NCBI RefSeq assembly: GCF_004320525.1
Contig: NZ_SIHX01000003.1
Coordinates: 186,001-250,000, forward strand
Direction: 5' to 3'
Source: Arthrobacter sp. S39
Lineage (GTDB): Bacteria; Actinomycetota; Actinomycetes; Actinomycetales; Micrococcaceae
DNA: 64,000 nt
The translations under genes and the position numbers were made by a program. Positions 11,817-20,991 of the stretch are shown piece after piece. Within the stretch, counting starts at the first letter, position 1. Each line of letters begins with the position of its first letter. Below the pieces are notes generated by a model that searched no databases, was not told where the DNA came from, and worked only from the letters and a program-made list of their open reading frames with translations.

Positions 11817-12517
11817 CCTTCGTCCACGCCCCTCATTTTTTCGAGCAGATACAGGTCATCAGGGGTTACCAGATGCGATGTCACGGCGTGCTCCACGAGC
11901 CTGGCGCGCCGGTTGGTGGCGAGCTTTCCGCCGCCGCCGCGCAGGCCGACCACGCCCACCCGGTCCAGCTTGTCGCAGACGTTGTCCAGTTTCCGGTTGA
12001 ACCGGGTCAGCGCCCAGCCAAGTGTTTTAGCGGCGGCCGCCGAGGACGGGATGGCGCTGAAACCTGTTCCCTCGCGCCTGAGCATCGGCTCGGCGAGGGC
12101 GACGATCAGGGCTTTTTGCGAGTCGGTGAAGACCACAGGCCCGACGGTGGTTTCCCCGTTGCTGTCGTCGTCGCGTGCTGCCTGGCGGAAAGAGGGCGTC
12201 TTAAGGTGGACAGCGAATTCATACGTCGTCGGCCCGGCCGTGAAGATGATGTTCGTGTGGCTGAAGACAAGGGGGATGCGCGCTCCCGGGGAGAGCCAGG
12301 CCTGCATGCCGCCGGAACCGTCTGCCACGGTGGCCGAGAGCATGCTGCCCACATTGCTGAGCCACCAGATCCCGTCATAGCGGGCGACCTGCAGGAACTG
12401 CCGGTGCAGGTACGGGTTGTCGTCCACTTCAAGGTCGCCTTCGCGGCCTATGTTGAAAACATCCTCGTCCGACGGTTCGTACCACTCGCCACAGAAATCT
12501 ATTGCTAGATCCCCCAT
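11813..12517 (-). CDS. FHA-like domain protein with C-terminal winged-helix-like region
   Basis: This protein of about 234 residues sits between the kinase and the EccC-like ATPase. The N-terminal half resembles a degenerate FHA domain (FNIGREGDLEVDDNPYLHRQFLQV, then WWLSNVGS), so it may bind a phosphothreonine peptide. The C-terminal part (LGWALTRFNRKLDNVCDKL...) looks helical and wing-like, perhaps a HTH. I moved the start to the ATG at 12517 because GAGGAGG lies about 8 bases upstream; the frame extends to 12541. Its end overlaps the start of the ATPase gene by 4 bp, suggesting the two products are needed together. Partner and target are unknown. Confidence 0.8.
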   Translation of the reverse strand: MGDLAIDFCGEWYEPSDEDVFNIGREGDLEVDDNPYLHRQFLQVARYDGIWWLSNVGSMLSATVADGSGGMQAWLSPGARIPLVFSHTNIIFTAGPTTYEFAVHLKTPSFRQAARDDDSNGETTVGPVVFTDSQKALIVALAEPMLRREGTGFSAIPSSAAAAKTLGWALTRFNRKLDNVCDKLDRVGVVGLRGGGGKLATNRRARLVEHAVTSHLVTPDDLYLLEKMRGVDEG

Positions 12518-12572
12518 TTTCCGTGCCTCCTCAAAGGGCAATGCGCATGCTCGTTTGTCCGGCTCGTCCGCA

Positions 12573-14366
12573 CTATTTCACGAAGCAGTTCCTGGAGTCT
12601 GCCTCCATCGGGGAGGCTGCCCCGTCTGTCCTGACGATCATGACCTGGATGCAGGTGATGTTCCCGGGCGCGGGCTCAAGTTCCGCACGCGGCTCAGTTG
12701 TGACCTGGAAAGGCCCTGGTTCCCGGGTCACGAAGTCATTGACGTTCCACTTGTAGGTGTCGCCGTCCTTGGGCTGCGGGTTGGTCCAGGTAAAGACGAC
12801 TTTCCCGTTGCTGCCCATCTCCCCCACCAGGTCTGTGACATCCGGAACGGTGCCGTTATCGAGGGGGTCTGCCGGGGGCTTGCTCACCTGGTCCGTCACC
12901 ACAGGAGCCGGCGGGGGCGTGGAAGTTGACACCACGATGCCCACCACAACGGCAATGACAAGCAGCGTTCCGCCCGCGATGGCCAGCCAAAGATTCCGTT
13001 TGCCGGGGTCCGCTGGCACGTCCGGCGCGGACTCCAGCGCGGCGGGCTGACGGCTGACGGTAGCGTCCAGCTCCGGCTCGGGACCGGTCCGGGGTGCTGC
13101 TGCCGGTTGCCCGGGCGGAAGGACCGCGCCCGCCGGTACGCCGGGCCGCTGGACGGTTGCGTCCTGCGGAGTGCCGTACGCCGCAGCGGGCACACTGCCG
13201 CGGAGCATGGTGGAGTGTGCCCATTCACCAGCGGGGTTTCCGGACTGCTGGCCGGTGAAGAGGTTGCCGGGAACCTGTGGCTGCGCCGATGGTGCCGGCA
13301 CTGCTGCAGGAGGCACGGCCGGCGCACCGGCCGGTGGAAAGGCCGACGGCGGAACGTCGGTCAGGCCCTGCGGCCGGGTCCGTGCCGGGAAGGTGGGCGC
13401 GCTGCCGGTCCGCTCCGGATCGATGGCCGCGATGCTGCGGACCCGGGTCTCCTCATAGCCGTCGTCCGGGTGGCTCTCGTCGGGGTGCGGCTCTTCGAGC
13501 ACTTCGAACGGAGTGACTGACAGGTTCAGTTCAGCCTGGATCCGCTGCAGGGCCAGGGCGAAGGCGTGGGCGGAGGAATAGCGGGAGGCCGCGGATTTGG
13601 CCATGGCCGTCGACAGTGCCAGTTCCAGCGATTCCGGCACATCAGCCCGGCCAAGGCGTGGCAGCGACATCGTGCTGATGCGTGAAATGAGCTCACGCTG
13701 GGAGTTGTCGGCCCCGGGCATCACGAAGGGCGACCTTCCCGCCAGGAGGGTGTACAGTGTGGCACCGAGCGCCCAGACGTCCACCATAACGCCGTCGATA
13801 TTGCCGTCCGTGAACTGCTCCGGCGGTGACCAGGGGATGGACATCCCGGCGTCGTCGTCATCATCGGAACCACCGAGGGTTCCGGAAATCCCGAAGTCCG
13901 TGAGCGCCGGGCGGTTGTAGTCGGTCACCAGGATGTTGGCGGGTTTGATGTCCCGGTGGGCAATGCCGGCGCGGTGCGCGGTTTCGACGGCGGAGGCCAC
14001 CTGGATGCCCACGGCCAGGACCTCGTCGACGCTGAAGCGCTGCCTGCGGTACCGGACGTCCAGGCTGGGGCGTGAGCAGTATTCCATGGCCAGGTAGGAA
14101 TGGCCGGCGTCGGTGACCTCGGCCTCGTAGATGGTCACGATGTAGGGGTGTGAGGACAGCTGGGCCATCAGGTTGGCTTCGGACTCGAACCGGCGGCGGG
14201 CGCCCTCGGTCTTCAGGTCCGAGAGCAGGACCTTGACAGCCACCTTGCGGCGGGGCCGGTCCTGTTCGTAGAGGTAGACGTCTGAGAAGCCGCCTGAACC
14301 CAACAGGCTGATGTAGGTAAACCCCGGGATAGGGGGCGGCGGCGCGATGGGCCGTTTGGAACTCAA
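12573..14366 (-). CDS. Membrane Ser/Thr protein kinase (PknB-like, no PASTA repeats)
   Basis: This 597-residue Hanks-type kinase has the glycine loop GSGGFSDV (23-30), catalytic Lys45 in VAVKVL, the HRDIKPANIL loop (137-147) and DFG (157-159). After the kinase domain comes a long Pro/Ala-rich juxtamembrane segment, one membrane helix (LWLAIAGGTLLVIAVVVGIVV) and an outer domain of about 90 residues with VVFTWTNPQPKDGD, which looks FN3-like, plus two cysteines near the C terminus. There are no PASTA repeats, so it should not sense muropeptides as PknB does. Likely substrates are the FHA partners encoded around it. It overlaps the upstream FHA gene by 4 bp. Bifidobacterial Pkb2 is a plausible orthologue by context. 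Confidence 0.93.
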   Translation of the reverse strand: MSSKRPIAPPPPIPGFTYISLLGSGGFSDVYLYEQDRPRRKVAVKVLLSDLKTEGARRRFESEANLMAQLSSHPYIVTIYEAEVTDAGHSYLAMEYCSRPSLDVRYRRQRFSVDEVLAVGIQVASAVETAHRAGIAHRDIKPANILVTDYNRPALTDFGISGTLGGSDDDDDAGMSIPWSPPEQFTDGNIDGVMVDVWALGATLYTLLAGRSPFVMPGADNSQRELISRISTMSLPRLGRADVPESLELALSTAMAKSAASRYSSAHAFALALQRIQAELNLSVTPFEVLEEPHPDESHPDDGYEETRVRSIAAIDPERTGSAPTFPARTRPQGLTDVPPSAFPPAGAPAVPPAAVPAPSAQPQVPGNLFTGQQSGNPAGEWAHSTMLRGSVPAAAYGTPQDATVQRPGVPAGAVLPPGQPAAAPRTGPEPELDATVSRQPAALESAPDVPADPGKRNLWLAIAGGTLLVIAVVVGIVVSTSTPPPAPVVTDQVSKPPADPLDNGTVPDVTDLVGEMGSNGKVVFTWTNPQPKDGDTYKWNVNDFVTREPGPFQVTTEPRAELEPAPGNITCIQVMIVRTDGAASPMEADSRNCFVK

Positions 14367-15958
14367 AGAATCTCCTCAAAGCGCAGCGAAATGCCGTCGC
14401 CCAGTTCTGCGATGTCGCCGTCGAGCAGGATGGCCATTTCGTTCTGGGCCAGTCGCCTCGGCTGCTGGCCCTCCCGGACCAGGACAGTGCCGTTGGTGGC
14501 CTTCAGGTCGCACAGCATCACGTGCCAGCCCTCGAGACGGACCTCCACATGTGACCGGGAGATATCACCGCTGGGGCTGGCCACCTGCACCAGCCGGGGC
14601 ATAACGCCGCCCTGGACGCGTGATACCGACGGCTGGCGGCCGATGACGAGGGACTGCTCAAGGTCCACAAGCTCGCCACTGGAAACGCGCATGCGGCCGA
14701 GGCGGGGCCGGGGCACCTGCACGGCGTCCGACGGCAAGGGCTGCCCGCACGCCGCGCATTGGGCGTGGGTCGGCGGATTCGCGTGGCCTTGCCCGCAAAC
14801 ACGCGCCAGCACCATGGGGCCGGTGGATCCTGCGGCGCCCGGTCCGGCAGCGGGCGCCGGGTGCGCGGCCATGCGGGCGAGGTCGCTCTTCATGATGGTC
14901 TGGCCGTCGTGGTCGCCATCGTCATGGCCACCGCTGGCCGGGGCGGGCACGGAACCACGCACCGGTGGGATGGCCCCGCCGGTGCTCCACGGTACTGAGT
15001 CGATCAGTCCCCCGGCCGGCACCGGTGCAGGTGCAGGTGCAGCTGCAGCTGCAGCTGCAGCTGCAGCTAAGGGTGCCACGGCCGGCGGCGTTTCCCCGGC
15101 GGACGGCAGCTCCGGCGCGGCAGGGGCCGGCTTCTCCGGCGCTTCGTCAACAGGCAGGCCGTCGGGATCGTCACGGACAGCCGCATCTTCAATGCTGCGG
15201 ACCACGGTTCGTTCCCAGAGGTGGTCGTAGGTGCTGGTCTGTTCAGAGGCCGGCACAGCCCCGTTCGACGCCGGTTCCTCCTCAGCGGGCGGCACCGCCT
15301 CTTCGGCTGGGGAAGCGGCATTCTCCGCCGGCCCGGCATCCGGTTCCCGGGCAGGCAGGTCTTCATCGTCTTCGTCCATGACACCGATGACGGTTTCGGC
15401 CGACGCACCGTGCTCAGGCGAGGGCAGCACAACCGGCGTTACCGCCACGGGGTCTGCGGCTATTGCCGGTGCTGCACGTTGCCCGGCAACCGGCATCGCG
15501 GCGGCAGCCCCGACGCCGCCGTCCAGGCCCACCGTCAGGGCCTGCAGCAGGACGACACCCTCCTGGAGGGGCAGCGACTGGCCGGCAGGATCGCCGCCCG
15601 GGACGCTGAGGCGGTACCACTCGGGGGCTGTGAGGTGACGTTCGGCCCACGTTGTGACGTCGCGCCCGTGAAGCGCCACCGGCCCGCCGGCCAGCTGGAC
15701 GGTCAGGTCCAGGTCGCCACGCAGGAAAATGCGGAGCGAATCCTGGAAATCGACGATTCCGAACGGCGGGATGCCGGCCAGCGATACGCCAAAGCTGCTG
15801 GTGACCGCGTGGAGCAGCTCATGGACCTCCGGCCGGCTCTCCAGCAACTCCCAAAGGGAATGGACCAACTGCGGCGGTGTGCCTGGTCCAAGCAGGATGG
15901 CCGTCCCGGACCGGACAATGCCCAGCCAGGTGCCGGGCACATAGTTATTCGCGGCCAT
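14363..15958 (-). CDS. FHA-domain protein with Ala/Pro-rich linker and zinc-ribbon-like motif
   Basis: This protein has 531 residues from the ATG at 15958, which I prefer because GAGGAG lies 7 bases upstream; the frame could extend to 16057. The N-terminal region of about 130 residues (NNYVPGTWLGIV...) is of unknown fold. A long acidic and then Ala/Pro-rich linker follows, including a run of ten alanines encoded by a CTGCAG-type repeat. Then come a zinc-ribbon-like pair of CxxxH/CxxC motifs (CGQGHANPPTHAQCAACG) and a clear C-terminal FHA domain (VIGRQPSV, ISRSHVEVRL, ATNGTVL). It overlaps the PP2C gene by 14 bp upstream and the kinase gene by 4 bp downstream. It is probably a phosphothreonine-binding adaptor of this kinase. 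Confidence 0.88.
   Translation of the reverse strand: MAANNYVPGTWLGIVRSGTAILLGPGTPPQLVHSLWELLESRPEVHELLHAVTSSFGVSLAGIPPFGIVDFQDSLRIFLRGDLDLTVQLAGGPVALHGRDVTTWAERHLTAPEWYRLSVPGGDPAGQSLPLQEGVVLLQALTVGLDGGVGAAAAMPVAGQRAAPAIAADPVAVTPVVLPSPEHGASAETVIGVMDEDDEDLPAREPDAGPAENAASPAEEAVPPAEEEPASNGAVPASEQTSTYDHLWERTVVRSIEDAAVRDDPDGLPVDEAPEKPAPAAPELPSAGETPPAVAPLAAAAAAAAAAPAPAPVPAGGLIDSVPWSTGGAIPPVRGSVPAPASGGHDDGDHDGQTIMKSDLARMAAHPAPAAGPGAAGSTGPMVLARVCGQGHANPPTHAQCAACGQPLPSDAVQVPRPRLGRMRVSSGELVDLEQSLVIGRQPSVSRVQGGVMPRLVQVASPSGDISRSHVEVRLEGWHVMLCDLKATNGTVLVREGQQPRRLAQNEMAILLDGDIAELGDGISLRFEEIL
15021..15068. repeat. Hexanucleotide microsatellite (GGTGCA then GCTGCA units)
   Basis: Tandem GGTGCA units followed by about five GCTGCA units encode the Ala run in the FHA-protein linker. 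The unit length keeps the frame, so slippage would change linker length rather than switch the gene off. Confidence 0.85.
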
Positions 15959-16865
15959 CACCGGACTCCTCGCTTTCATCCGCGCCCGCCGTTGCCGGCC
16001 GTGAGGCGTCAACGACCTGGGACCGCGGCAGCGTGATCTCGTCCTCGGCGCCAGCACCCGGACGCGGCGCCGTGGTGGCCATGCCGGCGTCGTTCATCAC
16101 GTTCTTGGCGTCCACCACAATGACCGTGACGTTGTCCCTGCCGCCGTTCCGGAGGGCGGCCTGGATCAGCGCATCCACCGCGTCCTGGGGGTGGGCAACT
16201 GTGCTCAGGATCCGGAACATGTGCTCGTCGGTCAGCTCGCCGTTGAGCCCGTCGGAGCAGACCATGATCCGGTCGCCCTCTTCCACCGGCAGCAGCCAGT
16301 AGTCCGCTTCGGTCTCATCCCCGGTGCCGAGGGCACGGGTCACCACATGCCGGCGAGGGTGGACAGTTGCCTGCTCCGGCGTGATTTCGCCTGCATCAAC
16401 CAGTTCCTGGACCTCGGAGTGGTCCACGCTGACCTGGGCGAACTGGCCCTGGCTCAGCCGGTAGGTCCTCGAATCGCCGATGTTCATGACCAGCCAGTAC
16501 GGCATACCCATCTGCTCGACCACCACGGCGCCTGTGAGGGTTGTGCCCGCCCGCGCGCCGGTAGCCTCCCGGATCGCGTTATCGGCCTTCACCAGGTACT
16601 GCTGGATCACGGCGGCTGTAACACTGCGTTCGCCGGTGGCCAGCTGCGGCATCGCGGCCAGGGCCCGGACGCACATGCCGCTGGCGATCTCGCCGGCCTC
16701 GTGGCCGCCCATCCCGTCCGCGACGGCAAAAACCGGATCGGAAGCGATGAAGGAGTCTTCATTGAGTTCGCGCCGCAGCCCGCGGTCCGTGCCATAACCG
16801 TAGCTAAGGCTCAACCCGGACTCGTGGTCTGCAGCAGCGGGAACGCTGGCGGCTTGGGAATTCAT
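15945..16865 (-). CDS. PP2C-family Ser/Thr protein phosphatase
   Basis: This 306-residue metal-dependent phosphatase presumably reverses the adjacent kinase. The PP2C motifs are all visible: RRELNEDSF, VADGMGGHEAGEIAS, MNIGDSRTYRL, VCSDGLNGELTD and GGRDNVTVIVVD, which supply the metal-binding aspartates. No membrane segment is seen, so it should be cytosolic. A short Ala-rich tail follows the domain. The ATG at 16865 follows AGGA and overlaps the stop of the RDD/FHA gene by 4 bp. The downstream FHA gene starts inside its last codons. It corresponds to prpC in PFNA-type clusters. Confidence 0.95.
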   Translation of the reverse strand: MNSQAASVPAAADHESGLSLSYGYGTDRGLRRELNEDSFIASDPVFAVADGMGGHEAGEIASGMCVRALAAMPQLATGERSVTAAVIQQYLVKADNAIREATGARAGTTLTGAVVVEQMGMPYWLVMNIGDSRTYRLSQGQFAQVSVDHSEVQELVDAGEITPEQATVHPRRHVVTRALGTGDETEADYWLLPVEEGDRIMVCSDGLNGELTDEHMFRILSTVAHPQDAVDALIQAALRNGGRDNVTVIVVDAKNVMNDAGMATTAPRPGAGAEDEITLPRSQVVDASRPATAGADESEESGDGRE

Positions 16866-18415
16866 GCCTGTCCTAGGTGGAAGGAGCGGTCACCAAAGTG
16901 GACTGTGGATCCCGGGCTGACAAAAGCGGGTACGCCCGGCTGGAGCGGGGTACGCAGGCCGTCCGGAGTGGTGACGGCGCTCCCGTTGGTGGAGTTCCTG
17001 TCGGTCACCCAGACCCCCGCGCCGTCCGTGAGGACATGGAGATGGGTTTTGGAAATCGACCGGCCAGGGTCATCCACCGCCAGCAGCTGCGCCTGCTGCT
17101 CGCCCGCCTGCCCCACGGGGTTCCTGCCCACCAGGACGTTCCGGTCGAGCTGGAAGTCCCGGCCGTCGTCGAGCCTGATCCGCAGGACGGCGGCCGGAGC
17201 CGCCGCGCGGACGCCGCCGCGCATCTGCGTGCGGTCATGGTCGTCGTCCGGGTGCGCGTTAGCTGCGGCGTGTTCCGGGGCCCGGTACTGGACTGCGGTG
17301 GCGGGCGCTGCCGGGTGCTGCTGGATGGCCGGAGCCTGTGGCGCCATGGGGGGTTGATGCACAGCAGGAGCCGGCGGGGCGAGTGCCGGCTGCGCGGCGG
17401 TGTGCGGTGCCGGCCCGGCTGGTTGTACTGCCGGCGGCTGCCACTGGTTGGGGTTGAGGGGCGCCTGGGCGTTGATGACCTGAGGCGTTTTTGCGGCCCC
17501 GGCCACCGGCGAAGCGACCTGCTGGACGGGCGGCAGGTCCAGAGGCGCGAAGCTGTACGGTCCCTGGATACCGCCCGTCGCAATGGGATTCCGCCCGGCT
17601 TTGACGTCAAAGACGAGGGTTTTCGCGGCGGTGTCGTGCCAGCCCCGGAGCCTGCCGTTTTTATCCCAGGCGTTCGATACCACCACAAGCACCGCCCAGG
17701 CGGCGCCGATGAGGGCCAGCGGCGCCAGGATGAAGAGGGCCGCATCGAACCACTTGAAGATGACCACCACGGCTGCCGCCAGAACGGCCAGCAGGATGCC
17801 GGCGCCGGTAATGAGGCCGCGGAGGAACACCCCTCCCCCGCCGGGTCCGTAGCCGTCTTTGTCGGCACTGCGGATGCCCATGAGCCGGTTGCCTATAGTG
17901 ATTCCCGAACGGGCCTCCATACCCGCCAGGACAGCGATGTAGACGAGGGTGAGTCCCAGGCCGATGCCGCCGAACAGGACAAGTGACCCGGTGTCGTAGA
18001 TGATGAACCCGCCGCTTTGGGTGCGCGTTACCCCGGCGAATCCGATGGCGAAGGTCACCGCGAGGACCGCAAGCGGAGCGAGCCAGTCCAGCACTGCGGC
18101 CCCCAGCCGTTTGCCCGCTGCGGCCGGAACCAACCCAAGAGTCACTGCCATGCCCGTTCTTCCCCCTTGACCGTGGACGGCCTGTGTCATTCCGGGACCG
18201 CTGTCAGCGGGGGCCCGGTGTACTACCGGGATAGTACCGGGAATCCCGGACGCATGCTCAGCGGCACGTTCCATCTGCGCCCGCTGGGCGTGGTCCAGGT
18301 TGCGTGCATTCCGGGCAGCCCTGTTCGGCAGCGGGGCGCCGCAGGCCGTGCAGAAAGTGGCCCCGGCACGGATCAGCTGCTGGCAGCGCTGGCAGCGCTC
18401 GGAGTCTTGCATCAT
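16862..18415 (-). CDS. RDD-family membrane protein with zinc ribbon and C-terminal FHA domain
   Basis: This 517-residue protein has three recognisable parts. A zinc ribbon lies at about 8-26 (CQRCQQLIRAGATFCTACG). An RDD-type domain with several membrane helices lies at about 95-265 (GKRLGAAVLDWLAPLAVLAV...; GWHDTAAKTLVFD). After a Pro/Ala/Gln-rich linker there is an FHA domain at about 420-517 (VLVGRNPVGQ, SISKTHLHVLT, NSTNGSAV). It could recruit phosphorylated partners, for example those made by the kinase in this operon, to the membrane. Both ends overlap neighbours by 4 bp. RDD function is generally unknown. Confidence 0.9.
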   Translation of the reverse strand: MMQDSERCQRCQQLIRAGATFCTACGAPLPNRAARNARNLDHAQRAQMERAAEHASGIPGTIPVVHRAPADSGPGMTQAVHGQGGRTGMAVTLGLVPAAAGKRLGAAVLDWLAPLAVLAVTFAIGFAGVTRTQSGGFIIYDTGSLVLFGGIGLGLTLVYIAVLAGMEARSGITIGNRLMGIRSADKDGYGPGGGGVFLRGLITGAGILLAVLAAAVVVIFKWFDAALFILAPLALIGAAWAVLVVVSNAWDKNGRLRGWHDTAAKTLVFDVKAGRNPIATGGIQGPYSFAPLDLPPVQQVASPVAGAAKTPQVINAQAPLNPNQWQPPAVQPAGPAPHTAAQPALAPPAPAVHQPPMAPQAPAIQQHPAAPATAVQYRAPEHAAANAHPDDDHDRTQMRGGVRAAAPAAVLRIRLDDGRDFQLDRNVLVGRNPVGQAGEQQAQLLAVDDPGRSISKTHLHVLTDGAGVWVTDRNSTNGSAVTTPDGLRTPLQPGVPAFVSPGSTVHFGDRSFHLGQA

Positions 18416-20991
18416 GGTTCGGTGTGGTTCTTCCTGCCAGGGTTCCTGAGAACGGTGGACTCATCAGGTTCGGAGGGGGCTGCGGGGGTTGCCGCCGGGC
18501 CGCCCTCCACCCTACCGTCAGCCGGCTGCGGTGCGGCGGAACCCGGCTGCGGTGCGGCGGAGCCCGGGCGCCGCAGCGAAGCGAGCCCCAGCCCGGCGCT
18601 GCGCAGCTTGAGGGCCGCGCGCCCGTCCGCCAACAGGGACCTGGGCGAGAACCTGGCCTGCTGGCGGCGCCAGAAGCCCACCGTCGCGGTCATTTCCTTC
18701 AGCGAGCCGTCCACGATGGTCCAGTATTCCTTGACCTCTTCCTCGCTGGGCTGCCCGGCACCGAAGATCGAGGCATCTGCCCGGCGGGCGAGGAGGGTGG
18801 TGGTGGTTCCTGACCCCGGGAAGGCGTCAGCGACCACCGCGGCGCTTTCCCGGCGGGTGGCGCGGGTGTCGATCCCGGCACCCATGTCAGTCGCGAGGCT
18901 CAACACCTCGTTCCAGCCCCCGCCGACGCGCTGCGCCGGGTGGCCGTCCGTGAAACGGGACTTCCGCCGTCGTGACTTGAGCAGGGCGATGAGCAGCAGC
19001 GGCAGCGCCAGGATGGACAACGGAATGAGTGCAATTCCGAGGGCCCCGAGGAGGGCGCCCCAGAACAGCCAGGGGTTGTTCTTCTTCTGGTCCGCGTCCA
19101 GGGCATCCGGGGAGGAATCCGGCGGCAGGTCCGCCGGTTCCTGCGGCGGCGGCGGAGGCTGAAGCACCTGCGGCTTGGGCTTGGACTTGTTTTCGGGGTC
19201 CGGCGGGATGGGAATGTTGTCCTTGGGCGGCGTCGGATCGAAGCTCACCCAGCCCACCCGGTCGAAGGCGACTTCCACCCAGGCATGGACGTCCTTGCCG
19301 GTGATCTTCACCTCGCCGGCGCCGTTCTCGGGGCTGGTCGGCTCGGGGTAGAAGCCCATGACCACGCGCGAGGGGATGCCCAGGTGGCGGAGCATCAGCG
19401 ACATGGCCACGGCGTACTGTTCATCGTCGCCGAGCATCTGCTTGGCCGTCAGGAGGTTCCGGATCCGGGACGAGCTGTGCCCGGACACACTCGGCAGCTG
19501 GCCTTCGGTGACCAGCCCGTTGCTGAAAGCACCGGTCTTCTGGAAGTGGGCCTCGATCTGGCGGACACGGTCGATCGCAGTGGGCGCGTCGGCCGAGAGG
19601 TCGTTGGCCTGCGAGCCCACCACCGGCGGCACTTCCTGGGCGTCCGGCAGGGTGATTTTGGCGAAGTCGTACTGCGTGAGCTGGCCGTGCTCCAGCTTGA
19701 CCGGGTCCGATACCTGGACGCTGTAGGAGTCACCCTTCGAGAGTCCCTGGGTGGTCACGGCTGTGTCGGTGCCCGAGTTGAAGTAGAGGCCCGAAGCCGC
19801 CGCTGACGCACTCTGGTCAAAGCTCAGGCCGGTGGTCTTGCGGCCGCCGGGAACGAAGTAGCCCTGGTAGTCCTGGATGGTGATGTCAATGGAGTAGTCG
19901 TTCGTGGGCACAACACTGGAGGTATCGGCCAGGGTGTTGATGGACTTGGTGTCCCCCACCTTGCTGAAGCTTCCTGACCCGTTGGGGTCCATGTTGTAGT
20001 TGGTGCCGTTGAACGCGTCCAGCGCCCCGAGCCGCACGCGGCCGTCCCGCGGCAGGCCCTTGACCACAAACAGGGTGTCGTCCTTTTTATCCTTGACGAA
20101 GGTCCGGAAGCTTGCCAGCGGCGTGATGTAGTCCTTGGGGTCAAACGGCGGTACCACCACGTTGCGGAGCACTTTACGGTCATCGCTGGCGGTGACCAGG
20201 GGGGCTGCGACGGCGGTGATGGCCACGCTGGCGGCGATGACGGCAGCCGCCGTGCCGAGCCGGCGGATTTTCGCCCGCTGGGCAGTTCCGGCGTCGCTTT
20301 GCGGGCGGTTGACGGACACCTTCCGGGTGTCGCTGCGGCGCAGTGCGTCGCGCCGGAAGGTGGCCCACGCGATCGCGATCACGGTGAGGCCGATACCCCG
20401 CTCCACCGTAAGGAACGCGGCGTTGGTGCTGAAGGCGATGCCGGTGACAAAGAGGGCGAGCACCGGGAGCAGCGGCCAGTACGGGCTCTTGGCCCGCCAC
20501 GTGAGGATGCCTGCAACCAGCGCGGTGAGCAGGGAGCTGAGGAACGGGACAATGAGCACTCCCCCGGCCGTACCAACCGGCACGCCGACAGTCAGCATGT
20601 CCTTCCAGGCGAACACCACGCCCAGGAGCAGCGTCCGGAGGGAGTCCAGGCTGGGGAGGAAGCCTGCGATGGCGGCCTCCGGCACGGCCAGCACGGTTCC
20701 GAGCACAAGGTAGGCGCCCAGGGCCAGGGCCGTGGTGATGAGCAGGCCGAGCCGGAGGTGGGCGTTGGCGGCGGCGAGGGCCAGGCCCAGGATGATGCCG
20801 CCGAACCCGGAAAGCAGGTAGTAGGCGTCCCCGCCGAAGCTCAGGCTGAAGCCCAGGACACCCAGCCCGAGCAGGACGGTGAGCGCCCCGGCGTCGACCA
20901 TAAAGTGCCAGGGCGGCCTGCCGTCGGCGAACGCGGACTGGTGCTGTTGCTGCCGGGATGCCCGGGGGCGGAGGTCGGATGCGGAGCTCAT
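18412..20991 (-). CDS. Transglutaminase-like membrane protein (TgpA/DUF3488 type), catalytic Cys replaced
   Basis: This 859-residue protein has an N-terminal bundle of membrane helices (about 1-260), an outer transglutaminase-like domain (about 300-620), a Pro-rich segment, another membrane helix (about 650-680) and a cytosolic tail. The transglutaminase core reads MLGDDEQYAVAMSLMLRHLGIPSRVV, then VHAWVEVAF and VSFDPTPP. His and Asp of the triad are in place, but the usual catalytic Cys (GYCEQFA-type motif) is Asp here. It may therefore be inactive and act as a scaffold. Its partners MoxR and DUF58 are encoded just upstream. It overlaps both neighbours by 4 bp. Confidence 0.9.
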   Translation of the reverse strand: MSSASDLRPRASRQQQHQSAFADGRPPWHFMVDAGALTVLLGLGVLGFSLSFGGDAYYLLSGFGGIILGLALAAANAHLRLGLLITTALALGAYLVLGTVLAVPEAAIAGFLPSLDSLRTLLLGVVFAWKDMLTVGVPVGTAGGVLIVPFLSSLLTALVAGILTWRAKSPYWPLLPVLALFVTGIAFSTNAAFLTVERGIGLTVIAIAWATFRRDALRRSDTRKVSVNRPQSDAGTAQRAKIRRLGTAAAVIAASVAITAVAAPLVTASDDRKVLRNVVVPPFDPKDYITPLASFRTFVKDKKDDTLFVVKGLPRDGRVRLGALDAFNGTNYNMDPNGSGSFSKVGDTKSINTLADTSSVVPTNDYSIDITIQDYQGYFVPGGRKTTGLSFDQSASAAASGLYFNSGTDTAVTTQGLSKGDSYSVQVSDPVKLEHGQLTQYDFAKITLPDAQEVPPVVGSQANDLSADAPTAIDRVRQIEAHFQKTGAFSNGLVTEGQLPSVSGHSSSRIRNLLTAKQMLGDDEQYAVAMSLMLRHLGIPSRVVMGFYPEPTSPENGAGEVKITGKDVHAWVEVAFDRVGWVSFDPTPPKDNIPIPPDPENKSKPKPQVLQPPPPPQEPADLPPDSSPDALDADQKKNNPWLFWGALLGALGIALIPLSILALPLLLIALLKSRRRKSRFTDGHPAQRVGGGWNEVLSLATDMGAGIDTRATRRESAAVVADAFPGSGTTTTLLARRADASIFGAGQPSEEEVKEYWTIVDGSLKEMTATVGFWRRQQARFSPRSLLADGRAALKLRSAGLGLASLRRPGSAAPQPGSAAPQPADGRVEGGPAATPAAPSEPDESTVLRNPGRKNHTEP

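Noticed and set aside
15959..16057. N-terminal extension of the FHA gene into the PP2C gene
   Set aside because: The extension is Arg-rich and lacks a ribosome-binding site, while ATG 15958 follows GAGGAG.
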